Of a stretch of 21,382 nucleotides of DNA, positions 4,090 through 11,251 are shown one piece after another. Positions within the stretch are counted from its first letter, which is position 1, and each line of letters begins with the position of its first letter. Source of the stretch: a virus; IMG/VR virus record IMGVR_UViG_3300009436_002330, positions 1 through 21,382 of that record. One strand, 5' to 3'. The notes under the pieces are model-generated. The model saw only the letters and a program-made list of their open reading frames with translations. It was not told the DNA's origin and did no database searches. The position numbers and the translations under genes were made by a program.

Positions 4090-6105
4090 CTAAATAAGGG
4101 GGGTATTTTTTAGAATTTCTAAATTACCCTCTTTTATTTTTAATATAATACCCATCTCTTTCGTGATATCACCCGTTAAGATATTATCACTAATGAAATC
4201 TTCACACAGATTCTGAATAATTCGCTTTATAGGTCTTGCACCATACTCTTCCTCAGAATTACGTTTTATTATCTCATCAACGACTGTTTTATGAAAAGTA
4301 ATTTCATAGTTACTTTCCGTAAGTCTTTCACTTAAAATATTTAATTCAATCTGAACAATTTTCTTTAGTGATTTATTATCTAATTTGTCAAAAACAATTA
4401 CATCATCAATTCTATTTAGGAATTCAGGGGTAAATTGATTCTTTAATGACTTTCTAATAATTGAATCTTTAATCTTTTCGTTATTACTATCATCACTAAA
4501 TCCAATTCCACCACCAAATTCAGAAACTTTCTTAGCACCTATATTAGATGTCATGATTATTAATGTGTTCGTGAAATTAATTTTTCTACCAAACGAATCT
4601 GTTAGGTGACCTTCATCCAATATCTGTAGTAATAGGTTAAAGACATCCTTATGACCTTTTTCTATCTCATCAAATAAGACAACAGAAAATGGGTTGTTCT
4701 TAATCTTCTCAGTAAGTTGTCCACCTTCATCAAATCCAACATAACCAGGAGGGGACCCAATAAGTTTAGAAACGTTGTGTTTCTCCATAAACTCACTCAT
4801 ATCCACCCTAACAATTTTATCAGGATCACCAAATAAGGTTTTAGCTAATGTTTTTGCTAAGTGTGTTTTACCAACACCTGTTGATCCTAAAAACATAAAT
4901 GACCCAATTGGTTTGTTAGAACCTCTAACACCAACACGGTTCCGTCTAATTGATTTGGAGATGATCTCAACCGCATTATCCTGACCTATAACATTCTTAG
5001 ATATTGTCTTTTCTAATGATAGAAGGTTCTTAGTCTCTTTTGTGTCAAGTTTAGTGATTGGGACACCCGTCATCTCGGTTATGATATTATATACATCATC
5101 AATAATAACGGGTTTCTTATTTAACTTTTGTTCAACACTCCACTTTTTCTTTTCTGACTCTAATTTCTTAATGACCTTTTTCTCATTATCTCTTAGTTCC
5201 GCCGCTTTCTCATAATCTTGATTCCTAACCATTTCTTGTTTATCCAACTTAATTAGATCTGATTGGTTTCTCAGTTTTTCGATAATAGCGGGAATTTTCA
5301 CATTAATTTTCTTTTCAGAACCTAATTCATCAAGAATATCTATTGCCTTATCGGGGAACTGTTTATCGGTAATGTATCTTTTAGATAAACTAACGATTGT
5401 TTCAATGACATTATCTTGGTATTCGACCATGTGATAATCCTCATAAGAATCTTTTAGGTTTTTTAGAATATCTATTGTTTCATCTGTAGTTGGTTCAGTT
5501 AGGACGATCTTTTGAAATCGTCTAACCAACGCACTATCTTTTTCAATATTCTTCTTGTATTCGTCGAATGTGGTTGCTCCGATACATTGTATTTCTCCCC
5601 TCGCTAATGCAGGTTTAAGGATATTTGCGGCGTCCATTGATCCTGATGCGTTTCCCGCACCGACCATTGTATGAATTTCATCTATGAATACAATTACATT
5701 TGGTGCATCTTGTAATTCATTTAATATTGCCTTAATTCTTTCCTCGAACTGACCTCGGTACTTAGTTCCCGCAACTAATGATGTTAAATCAAGGGACATT
5801 ATACGTTTATCTATTAGATTAGTCGGACATGATCCATCATTAATCATAAGTGCGAGTTTTTCTACTAACGCAGATTTACCAACCCCCGCATCTCCAACAA
5901 TAATGGTATTATTCTTCTTTTTCCTTGAGAGAATTTGAGCAATACGTCTAACTTCTTTATCACGACCGATTATTGGATCGATTAAACCTTGTTCAGCAAG
6001 TTTAATTAAATCTCTTGAAAAATTATCTAAAATTGGGGTTGAACTCCCTTTCTTTCCTTTACGTTGTTGTTGAGGTGCTCCCTCTTCAAAAAATTCTACA
6101 GACAT
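4090..6105 (-). CDS. ClpC/ClpA-like AAA+ unfoldase lacking the N domain
   Basis: A 671-residue Hsp100 protein that unfolds proteins by ATP-driven threading. AAA-1 has Walker A GDAGVGKS (71-78), Walker B VIVFIDE (137-143), GATT (177-180) and Arg finger region LVRRFQ (193-198). A short middle region (about 280-325) contains a UVR-like segment NQDYEKAAELRDNEKK, as in ClpC, rather than ClpB's long M domain. AAA-2 has Walker A GSTGVGKT (407-414), pore loop GYVGF (454-458), Walker B VVLFDE (475-480) and sensor region EFLNRIDD. GGGIGF (531-536) sits where ClpC/ClpA carry the VGF/IGL loop that docks on ClpP. The roughly 150-residue N domain that binds substrates and adaptors is replaced by about 25 polar residues. 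No clpP is present here, so it would use host ClpP. Divergent from Hsp20. Confidence 0.93.
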   Translation of the reverse strand: MSVEFFEEGAPQQQRKGKKGSSTPILDNFSRDLIKLAEQGLIDPIIGRDKEVRRIAQILSRKKKNNTIIVGDAGVGKSALVEKLALMINDGSCPTNLIDKRIMSLDLTSLVAGTKYRGQFEERIKAILNELQDAPNVIVFIDEIHTMVGAGNASGSMDAANILKPALARGEIQCIGATTFDEYKKNIEKDSALVRRFQKIVLTEPTTDETIDILKNLKDSYEDYHMVEYQDNVIETIVSLSKRYITDKQFPDKAIDILDELGSEKKINVKIPAIIEKLRNQSDLIKLDKQEMVRNQDYEKAAELRDNEKKVIKKLESEKKKWSVEQKLNKKPVIIDDVYNIITEMTGVPITKLDTKETKNLLSLEKTISKNVIGQDNAVEIISKSIRRNRVGVRGSNKPIGSFMFLGSTGVGKTHLAKTLAKTLFGDPDKIVRVDMSEFMEKHNVSKLIGSPPGYVGFDEGGQLTEKIKNNPFSVVLFDEIEKGHKDVFNLLLQILDEGHLTDSFGRKINFTNTLIIMTSNIGAKKVSEFGGGIGFSDDSNNEKIKDSIIRKSLKNQFTPEFLNRIDDVIVFDKLDNKSLKKIVQIELNILSERLTESNYEITFHKTVVDEIIKRNSEEEYGARPIKRIIQNLCEDFISDNILTGDITKEMGIILKIKEGNLEILKNTPLI

Positions 6106-6123
6106 ATATTATAAGGTTTTGTA

Positions 6124-6154
6124 TAAACATAACGAAAATCATACAAAAAGTCAA
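6124..6154 (-). promoter_or_regulatory. Host-type promoter of the Clp gene
   Basis: TTGACTTTTT (from 6154), 20 nt after TTG, then TATGTTTA (6131-6124), one mismatch from TANNTTTG. The expected start is near 6117, about 12 nt before the ATG. Confidence 0.6.
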
Positions 6155-6278
6155 ATCTATTTTAAAAAGACATTTAGTCATGATTTTTTATAATATACCG
6201 ACAAAAAGTCATATATCACGAAATGGTACTCATATTGTAATAAGAGAATTGATAATAAATAAAAAAAAACGTAAAATT

Positions 6279-6650
6279 ATGTTAGTATTTAAAAATGACC
6301 CATTTTTTAAAATGGTAGATAACTTCTTCGACATTGCTGAAGAAAATGAAACACATGGTCAGGTTATGTGGAATCAAACTTATGATGACAATCAACATTT
6401 AGTTGAATTTATTGTACCTGGTTTGAGTAAATCAGATATATCAATAGTTGTGGAGGAAAACCAACTAAAAATTTCACATGAAAAGACGGAAGAGACCTCA
6501 AAGTACGTTAATTCATTTGGTAGGGTATTTGATTTACCCGAAAATGTAGACGATAAGAAGATAACCGCTAAGGTTGAAGATGGTGTTTTACGGGTGTTAC
6601 TACCAAAAACCAAGAAGAAAAAGTCACAAAGAACAATTTCAGTTAATTAA
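6279..6650 (+). CDS. Small heat-shock protein, Hsp20/alpha-crystallin family
   Basis: A 123-residue ATP-independent holdase that binds unfolding proteins. The alpha-crystallin domain spans about residues 30-115: HLVEFIVPGLSKSDISIVV (beta strands 3-4), NQLKISHEK, FGRVFDLPENVDDKKITAKV and the hallmark DGVLRVLLPK. The C-terminal tail is basic (KTKKKKSQRTISVN) with an I-S-V tail near the usual I-X-I/V position. The ATG at 6279 is chosen because an upstream frame would run into the Clp gene and adds sequence unlike the family. Hsp20 genes are common in T4-like phages, where they are thought to protect phage proteins during infection. It is divergent from the Clp unfoldase, a natural functional pair. 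A hairpin follows. Confidence 0.93.
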   Translation: MLVFKNDPFFKMVDNFFDIAEENETHGQVMWNQTYDDNQHLVEFIVPGLSKSDISIVVEENQLKISHEKTEETSKYVNSFGRVFDLPENVDDKKITAKVEDGVLRVLLPKTKKKKSQRTISVN

Positions 6651-6675
6651 GATAGCCCCCGTAAGGGGGTTTATC
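6651..6675 (+). terminator. Hairpin terminator after Hsp20
   Basis: GATAGCCCCC-GTAA-GGGGGTTTATC forms a GC-rich stem with a tetraloop and one bulge. The 3' T-run is short, so termination may be partial. Confidence 0.65.
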
Positions 6676-6685
6676 ATTTCTTAGA

Positions 6686-6696
6686 TATTTATAATA
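6686..6696 (+). promoter_or_regulatory. Candidate late promoter for the KTSC/NTase unit
   Basis: TATTTATAATA lies between the Hsp20 terminator and the KTSC gene, 62 nt before its ATG. It matches the motif ahead of other plus-strand phage genes. Confidence 0.4.
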
Positions 6697-6758
6697 TACA
6701 TCAGACTGACTTGATTAAATCGTGATAAATTGTTATATTAAATTAAAATACAAAAATT

Positions 6759-7001
6759 ATGGCAATACTATCAGAAAAAATCAACGGTAAAGAGATTTTA
6801 ATTGAAATCGATTCATCTAATTTAAAGTCTGCATCTTACAATACGGAAGGTGGAACATTAGTCGTCACGTTTAAAAGTGGTGGAAGTTATGAGTATTATA
6901 AAGTCCCGTGGGAAGCGTTTACCAAATTAAGACTCGCAGAATCACAGGGTAGGTTTTTCAATCTTAGTATTGCAAAGACTTATGAGTTTAAGAAATTATA
7001 A
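6759..7001 (+). CDS. KTSC-domain protein, 80 aa
   Basis: The whole protein is one KTSC domain: SSNLKSASYNTEGGTLVVTF, then GGSYEYYKVP, then the terminal AESQGRFFNLSIAKTYEF. It matches the family pattern of a Ser/Tyr-rich strand, a G-x-x-Y-x-Y-x-x-VP motif and a closing G-x-(Y/F)-FN-x-x-I-x-x-x-Y segment. KTSC domains are found alone or fused to lysyl-tRNA synthetase and phage proteins; their biochemical role is not settled. Its stop codon overlaps the next ATG (TAATG), so translation of the two is probably coupled. Confidence 0.85.
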   Translation: MAILSEKINGKEILIEIDSSNLKSASYNTEGGTLVVTFKSGGSYEYYKVPWEAFTKLRLAESQGRFFNLSIAKTYEFKKL

Positions 7002-7768
7002 TGAAAAACATTCAATTAGTTGATGAGTTAATCGAAGAGATTGGCAACAATCAAGATATTGTTAAATCATTTGAAATAAGAGATGCACTGTCCACCGACA
7101 TATTCGGAGAAAAGGATGGTGAATTTTTTATGCTTGATGAGATCAAAAAAAGATTAATGGTCGTTACTGAAGAATTCATGAATTTTATTGACATTGACTT
7201 CTTTGTACATGACATTATATTAACTGGTTCGTTGGCTAACTACAATTGGTCCAAGTTCTCAGACGTTGATTTACACATTCTAATTGATTATAACGAAACA
7301 GAGTACAACCTCGACTTATTAAAGAAATTCTTTGATAGTAAGAGAAGTTTGTGGAATAAACAACATGAGATATTAATAAAAGGGTTCGACTGTGAGATAT
7401 ATGTACAGGATGTTAATGAAAAACATTTAGCGTCGGGTATCTATTCTGTCTTAAATGATGAATGGGTGGTTACCCCTGAACGTACAATCCAATCAATTGA
7501 TAAAGAATTGATTATTAAAAAGTCGGAGGTATTTGAGGATTTAATCGATGGTATTAAATCATCTTTTGAGAAAGGAGATGACGTTTCTGAAGATATATCT
7601 AAGGTTAAAAAGAAATTAAAATCATTTAGACAGTGTGGTTTGGACAAAGGTGGTGAATACTCATATGAGAATTTGGCCTTCAAACTTTTAAGGAGAAATG
7701 GTTATATAGGGGAGTTGTTGGGAATCCAAACTAAACTCACCGATAAGAAATTATCCATAGAACAATAG
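7001..7768 (+). CDS. Nucleotidyltransferase-like protein, 255 aa
   Basis: Residues about 70-140 form a DNA polymerase beta-type nucleotidyltransferase core. LTGSLANYNW holds the Gly-Ser signature (G76-S77), KFSDVDLHILID carries the D-X-D metal pair (D88, D90), and CEIYVQD near 131-137 supplies the likely third acid. Such proteins transfer a nucleotide or nucleotide-derived group to RNA, protein or a small molecule. The N-terminal 65 and C-terminal 110 residues are charged and helical with no recognised domain. All three expected acidic positions appear present, so it may be active. It overlaps the KTSC gene by one base. The substrate is unknown; toxin-like (MNT/AbiEii) or packaging-associated roles cannot be distinguished. 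Confidence 0.8.
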   Translation: MKNIQLVDELIEEIGNNQDIVKSFEIRDALSTDIFGEKDGEFFMLDEIKKRLMVVTEEFMNFIDIDFFVHDIILTGSLANYNWSKFSDVDLHILIDYNETEYNLDLLKKFFDSKRSLWNKQHEILIKGFDCEIYVQDVNEKHLASGIYSVLNDEWVVTPERTIQSIDKELIIKKSEVFEDLIDGIKSSFEKGDDVSEDISKVKKKLKSFRQCGLDKGGEYSYENLAFKLLRRNGYIGELLGIQTKLTDKKLSIEQ

Positions 7769-7796
7769 AAAACTAAATATTTTTCCTGTTATTGTT

Positions 7797-7808
7797 GTAT
7801 TTATAATA
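7797..7808 (+). promoter_or_regulatory. Candidate late promoter before the 352-aa gene
   Basis: GTATTTATAATA, 30 nt before the ATG of a probable structural gene, is one of the best matches to the recurring late motif. Confidence 0.45.
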
Positions 7809-7838
7809 AAAGAATAAGTTAAAATCAAATATATTAAT

Positions 7839-8897
7839 ATGTCAAAACTTAGACCATTGGGTAGTGAAAAATTACCTGTAGATGAAAAATTAAAAAGGAT
7901 TATGGAAATTGCCAACTATGGTAGAACCCCTAAGTCCACAATTAACGAAAACAAATCACACAAAAAAGTGGAATTCCTTATGGAATCTACCAACGGTATG
8001 TATGGTATTGTTAAAGAAGGATCTTCGTACTATGTACAAAAAGGTATTAACGAATCATCCCTTGATTATATCGGTGGTATGTTCATGAAAGATAAAAATA
8101 GGTTTTCGTCTTATTCAACAGCATTAAAACGATTAGAACTTATAAGTGGTCAAGAAACACTTAATGAAGCAAAAAAATACGTATTAAAATCTAAAGGTGG
8201 TGAATCATCAGCACCTGTTGAAGATATTCCCGCTGAACCAGTTGCTGCAGAACCAGAGATGGATGCGCCAATTGATGATGCACCTGTTGAAGGACCCGAA
8301 ATTGATTCTGTAGATGGTGACGAACCAATTGAAGATTTACCAACTGACGATTTAGAAGATGAAGGTAAAGATGGTAAGAAATCTGATTACATGGAAGAGG
8401 TTCAAAAGTTCTCAGGGAAATTAGGTCAAGCATTAAGAGATGTTAAAGACAACATGGAAAGTGATGACATCAAGTATGTTATTAATATGGTTCTTTCTGC
8501 TGTCGATTTAGAAGCATTGGACGAAGATGATAGAGAAGATATTGCTGAAAAGTTTGAATCGAAAGATGATGAAGACTTTGTTGATAATTTTGACGAAGAT
8601 GGTGAACCAATTGATGGTGAGTCAGATGATGAATTTGAAGATGAAGAAATTCCTTCAGATGAAGATACTGAACTTGATGAAGTTATGGATAAACTTGAAA
8701 GTTTTATCGATACCGACACAATTGTTGATGAAGATGAGATTGAAGAAGGTGGTGACATAGACATTAGTCAATTTAATGATCTTGGAATGGCAGAAACTGT
8801 TTCTGATGTAGATGAGGACGTTGAACTTGATTTGGATGAACTTAAAGGTGAAATTAACAAACATGTTGATGCAACTTTGAGTAAATACTTTAAGTAG
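7839..8897 (+). CDS. Acidic protein, 352 aa, probable head/prohead component
   Basis: I do not recognise a family. Residues 1-115 are mixed and probably folded (SSYYVQKGINESSLDYIGGM, then YSTALKRLELISG). Residues about 125-180 are a Pro/Asp/Glu-rich linker. About 180-235 form a helical segment (YMEEVQKFSGKLGQALRDV). The C-terminal third is dominated by Asp and Glu, ending in the helix DLDELKGEINKHVDATLSKYFK. LNE-A at residues 108-111 resembles the (I/L)-X-E cleavage site of the T4-like prohead protease. Highly acidic, protease-site-bearing proteins near the portal are often prohead core or internal head proteins, which is my tentative suggestion. It heads a tightly packed run of four genes before the terminase. 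Confidence 0.85.
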   Translation: MSKLRPLGSEKLPVDEKLKRIMEIANYGRTPKSTINENKSHKKVEFLMESTNGMYGIVKEGSSYYVQKGINESSLDYIGGMFMKDKNRFSSYSTALKRLELISGQETLNEAKKYVLKSKGGESSAPVEDIPAEPVAAEPEMDAPIDDAPVEGPEIDSVDGDEPIEDLPTDDLEDEGKDGKKSDYMEEVQKFSGKLGQALRDVKDNMESDDIKYVINMVLSAVDLEALDEDDREDIAEKFESKDDEDFVDNFDEDGEPIDGESDDEFEDEEIPSDEDTELDEVMDKLESFIDTDTIVDEDEIEEGGDIDISQFNDLGMAETVSDVDEDVELDLDELKGEINKHVDATLSKYFK

Positions 8898-8899
8898 AT

Positions 8900-9304
8900 A
8901 TGAGATTAATCTATATCAATGAAATTGGAGCTGACTATAAAGGTCAGAAACAATATGAATTCATTTTCAGTAGTCAAACAGAATTTGATATAGAGGAATG
9001 GTACCATGTACCGGCATCAACATACCCCGAATCACTTTCACCCGATTTAGAATATGTGGATTCTGTTGGAGTGTTGAAGAACACCGACATTAACCTCGAC
9101 CTTATACAAAAATCCGATTACTTCGGTATTATAGATTCTGTAGATGGTGTTGTATCCTTAGGGTGGGAAAAGTTTGATTATGAGAGTGAGTTTGAACGTC
9201 TCACTTTTTCTTTTGGTGAGAAATTTGAAAAAGTGGCCAAGAAATTAGACGGACGTGGATACAAACTTATAAAAGAAGATTTAAAATTTAAAATGGGGAT
9301 ATGA
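8900..9304 (+). CDS. Conserved-looking phage protein, 134 aa, unknown
   Basis: An acidic, aromatic-rich globular protein, beginning MRLIYINEIGADYKGQKQYE and ending KLIKEDLKFKMGI. No transmembrane segment, signal peptide or catalytic motif is visible. Alternating hydrophobic/charged stretches (YEFIFSSQTEFDIEEWYHVP) suggest a beta-rich N-terminal half, and a helical pair lies near the end. It starts 2 nt after the previous stop and its TGA overlaps the next ATG (ATGA), so it is translationally coupled in the pre-terminase unit. Position suggests a structural or packaging accessory role; nothing in the sequence proves it. Confidence 0.85.
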   Translation: MRLIYINEIGADYKGQKQYEFIFSSQTEFDIEEWYHVPASTYPESLSPDLEYVDSVGVLKNTDINLDLIQKSDYFGIIDSVDGVVSLGWEKFDYESEFERLTFSFGEKFEKVAKKLDGRGYKLIKEDLKFKMGI

Positions 9305-9879
9305 AAAGACCAGAATTAGTAAAAAAACTTATGAATGAAGGTTTAAGTGAGAAATTACTTTCAAACCTAACAGATAAACAACTAAAAGATCTATCTGAGA
9401 GAGTTTTATCGGAAGCGACTTATGAGGTATCCGCAGATAAGGTAGACTCAATAAAAGGTAAAGTAGGTGATAAAGATGTAATCAAAGTTTCTGAAGAGGA
9501 TGAATTAGAAGTTTCTGAGGAAGACACTCAAGAAGGAGAAGTTGACGAAGTAAACGAATGGGTTGAAGGTTTAGTTAAATCTAACTACCACCCTGAAGTA
9601 ACAACAAAGAAAGAGATGTATGAAATGATTGGTGCATTATCCGATAGTGCAGATGCATTAGGAGACGCTAATAGAATGTTTAGTGTTGATGAACAATCAC
9701 CTCAACCATCTGAACCTGATACGGATGCTCCTGTAAGGGAGAAACCAACAACAAAACCAGGTAAACCAAAAAGAGAAAATCCGTTTGAACCAAAACATAA
9801 ACCAAAACCTAAAGCGGTGTTACCAAAACAACTAAGTTTTGCATCATTAGGTATTGAATTAAAACAAGCGGCGGAATGA
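9301..9879 (+). CDS. Acidic/basic bipartite protein, 192 aa, possible core protein
   Basis: The N-terminal 40 residues are helical and contain VLSE-A (35-39), resembling a prohead-protease site. Residues about 60-85 are acidic and almost identical to part of the scaffold protein encoded at 17252-18544 (VSEEDELEV-S/P-EE-D/E-TQEGEVDE). The C terminus is Pro/Lys-rich (KPTTKPGKPKRENPFEPKHK) and ends LSFASLGIELKQAAE. The gene overlaps both neighbours by 4 nt (ATGA), so it is translated with them. The scaffold-like segment and protease-like site make a prohead core or internal protein plausible. No family recognised. Confidence 0.85.
   Translation: MKRPELVKKLMNEGLSEKLLSNLTDKQLKDLSERVLSEATYEVSADKVDSIKGKVGDKDVIKVSEEDELEVSEEDTQEGEVDEVNEWVEGLVKSNYHPEVTTKKEMYEMIGALSDSADALGDANRMFSVDEQSPQPSEPDTDAPVREKPTTKPGKPKRENPFEPKHKPKPKAVLPKQLSFASLGIELKQAAE
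9487..9550 (+). repeat. 64-bp duplicated segment, copy A
   Basis: This segment, coding the acidic stretch of the 192-aa protein, matches 17996-18059 at 62 of 64 positions, in the same orientation and reading frame. Flanking bases diverge sharply on both sides. The two differences change Ser to Pro and Asp to Glu. Confidence 0.95.
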
Positions 9880-11195
9880 TTAGTAAAAAATCACTTTTAG
9901 AAACAATTAAAAACATTAAGGAAATGCCAGTAGATTATGGTGACAACCCTGAAAGAATAGAACCAGGTCTTGAGGATAAACTTTCAACACAAGACACACC
10001 TTATAAAGATAACCCTGCGTTTCCACAAGATACCCCTGATGGGTTACCATCTAATTGGGAAGAGTTATTGGCGTCTAAGAGATTTAAAGACGTTGTGGAG
10101 AAGGTAAAACGATATACGGGAACCGAAGGTAATGTTACCGATCAAGGTACATTCATGTCTCTTGTAGGTACTATGCAACAAATGTTAAATAGTGTTTTAC
10201 AGTTCGAATCAGAACACAAAGAATACTTAGAAAATTTAGCGGTAGAATTAGTCAAGAAAGAAATGGCACTACCTGAAGGATCATTACAATTTGATGCTAA
10301 GTTAGTTGGTATGGGTGAAATTTCACCTGAAGGTTTCCAACAACAAGGTGAAGAACCAAGTGAAGAAGAAGTACAACAACAATTTGGTGTTGATGCTGAA
10401 GAAGCTGAAGATGATGTGGAAGATTTTATCGACGCATTTGAACAGTTTGATCAAGAGACGGCTAAAAGAAGATTTATAAATGCATTAATTCAAGGGTCAT
10501 CTAAAAAAGGACATTACATGTTTGAATTAGTTGCAACAGAATTAGAAGAAAAAAACCCTAACATCCTTACTCAGTACGGTATATTAATGTCAGTAAATGA
10601 TCTTATGTATTGGATATTACCTGATGGTGTTGTACAACAAGGTATGGAAGGTGGAAGTTTTGCGGGTAAAGAAGAGGTTGATACTGAAACAGATCCTCCA
10701 ACAGTTAGAGCAACTGCAGTATTCTTTCCAGCATTAATTCACGAACTCATTAAAGGTGTTATGGAAGTTATGGGAACTAAAGGTTTACCTGACGATCCTC
10801 GTGCCGCTGAAATGGTTATGAATTCAACAGATACATTACCATCAGAGATATGGGATTTAAGATTAGGTCCTGTTATTTGGGAAAAATTTAGAGAGTCTTA
10901 TCCTGAAAAAATTATGGGTGAGGAATTGAAACACATTCAAAATTACTTATTCTCAAGATTCTCATCTTTAGATAATGATGAATTTTTTAAAGTTTCAAGA
11001 GAAATACTGAAAGGAAGTACCTTAGGTAAAGAAATTATAAGTAATATGGTTGATCAGATTATTCAGGATTTACAGAGTGAAGATTATGAAGAGGACCAAT
11101 ATAATAGAGAATATGGAGACGATGATGATGATGATGGACTCGGAGGATTCTTAGGGTCATTAGGGATTACATTTTCTCCTGAAGACGATAATTAA
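9876..11195 (+). CDS. Putative structural protein upstream of terminase, 439 aa
   Basis: An acidic, mostly helical protein that I cannot assign to a characterised family. Residues 1-60 are extended and Pro-rich. A helical block (about 60-135) contains TFMSLVGTMQQMLNSVLQFE. A Gln/Glu-rich acidic linker lies at about 150-190. A probable folded core (195-400) contains RRFINALIQGSSKKGHYMFE and ILMSVNDLMYWILPDG. The tail has six consecutive Asp (YGDDDDDDGLGG) before a final segment ending in EDDN. Its position directly before the large terminase, with a terminator after it, fits a late virion or assembly protein. It is much longer than T4 gp16 and shows no small-terminase motif, so that identity is not claimed. 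The start overlaps the preceding stop (ATGA). Confidence 0.85.
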   Translation: MISKKSLLETIKNIKEMPVDYGDNPERIEPGLEDKLSTQDTPYKDNPAFPQDTPDGLPSNWEELLASKRFKDVVEKVKRYTGTEGNVTDQGTFMSLVGTMQQMLNSVLQFESEHKEYLENLAVELVKKEMALPEGSLQFDAKLVGMGEISPEGFQQQGEEPSEEEVQQQFGVDAEEAEDDVEDFIDAFEQFDQETAKRRFINALIQGSSKKGHYMFELVATELEEKNPNILTQYGILMSVNDLMYWILPDGVVQQGMEGGSFAGKEEVDTETDPPTVRATAVFFPALIHELIKGVMEVMGTKGLPDDPRAAEMVMNSTDTLPSEIWDLRLGPVIWEKFRESYPEKIMGEELKHIQNYLFSRFSSLDNDEFFKVSREILKGSTLGKEIISNMVDQIIQDLQSEDYEEDQYNREYGDDDDDDGLGGFLGSLGITFSPEDDN

Positions 11196-11212
11196 ATAAC
11201 ACAAATTATAAG

Positions 11213-11238
11213 AAAGTGGTCAATAGACCACTTTTTTT
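11213..11238 (+). terminator. Intrinsic terminator before the terminase gene
   Basis: AAAGTGGTC-AATA-GACCACTTT is a perfect 9-bp hairpin followed by four more T. It ends the pre-terminase unit and overlaps an in-frame upstream GTG, which argues that the terminase starts later, at 11252. Confidence 0.85.
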
Positions 11239-11248
11239 GTATTTATTG
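11239..11248 (+). promoter_or_regulatory. TATTTATT motif before terminase
   Basis: GTATTTATTG lies between the terminator and the terminase ATG, only 3 nt from the ATG. It matches the recurring late motif, but if it is a -10 element the transcript would be nearly leaderless. The role is uncertain. Confidence 0.3.
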
Positions 11249-11251
11249 GAT

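Noticed and set aside
6200-6212. Second AAAAAGTCA copy upstream of Clp as a tandem promoter
   Set aside because: The reverse strand reads ATGACTTTTT, and no -7 element lies at the 20-nt spacing seen elsewhere.
6015-6278. N-terminal extension of Hsp20
   Set aside because: It overlaps the Clp gene and its promoter and has no family similarity.
8426-8764. Ser-rich minus-strand frame, and similar ones at 17287-17574 and 17641-17874
   Set aside because: Poly-Ser antisense of GAT/GAA-rich acidic coding sequence, a composition artefact.
11216-11251. Upstream GTG start for the terminase
   Set aside because: The codon lies inside a perfect terminator hairpin and the added residues do not match the family; the ATG at 11252 is better.
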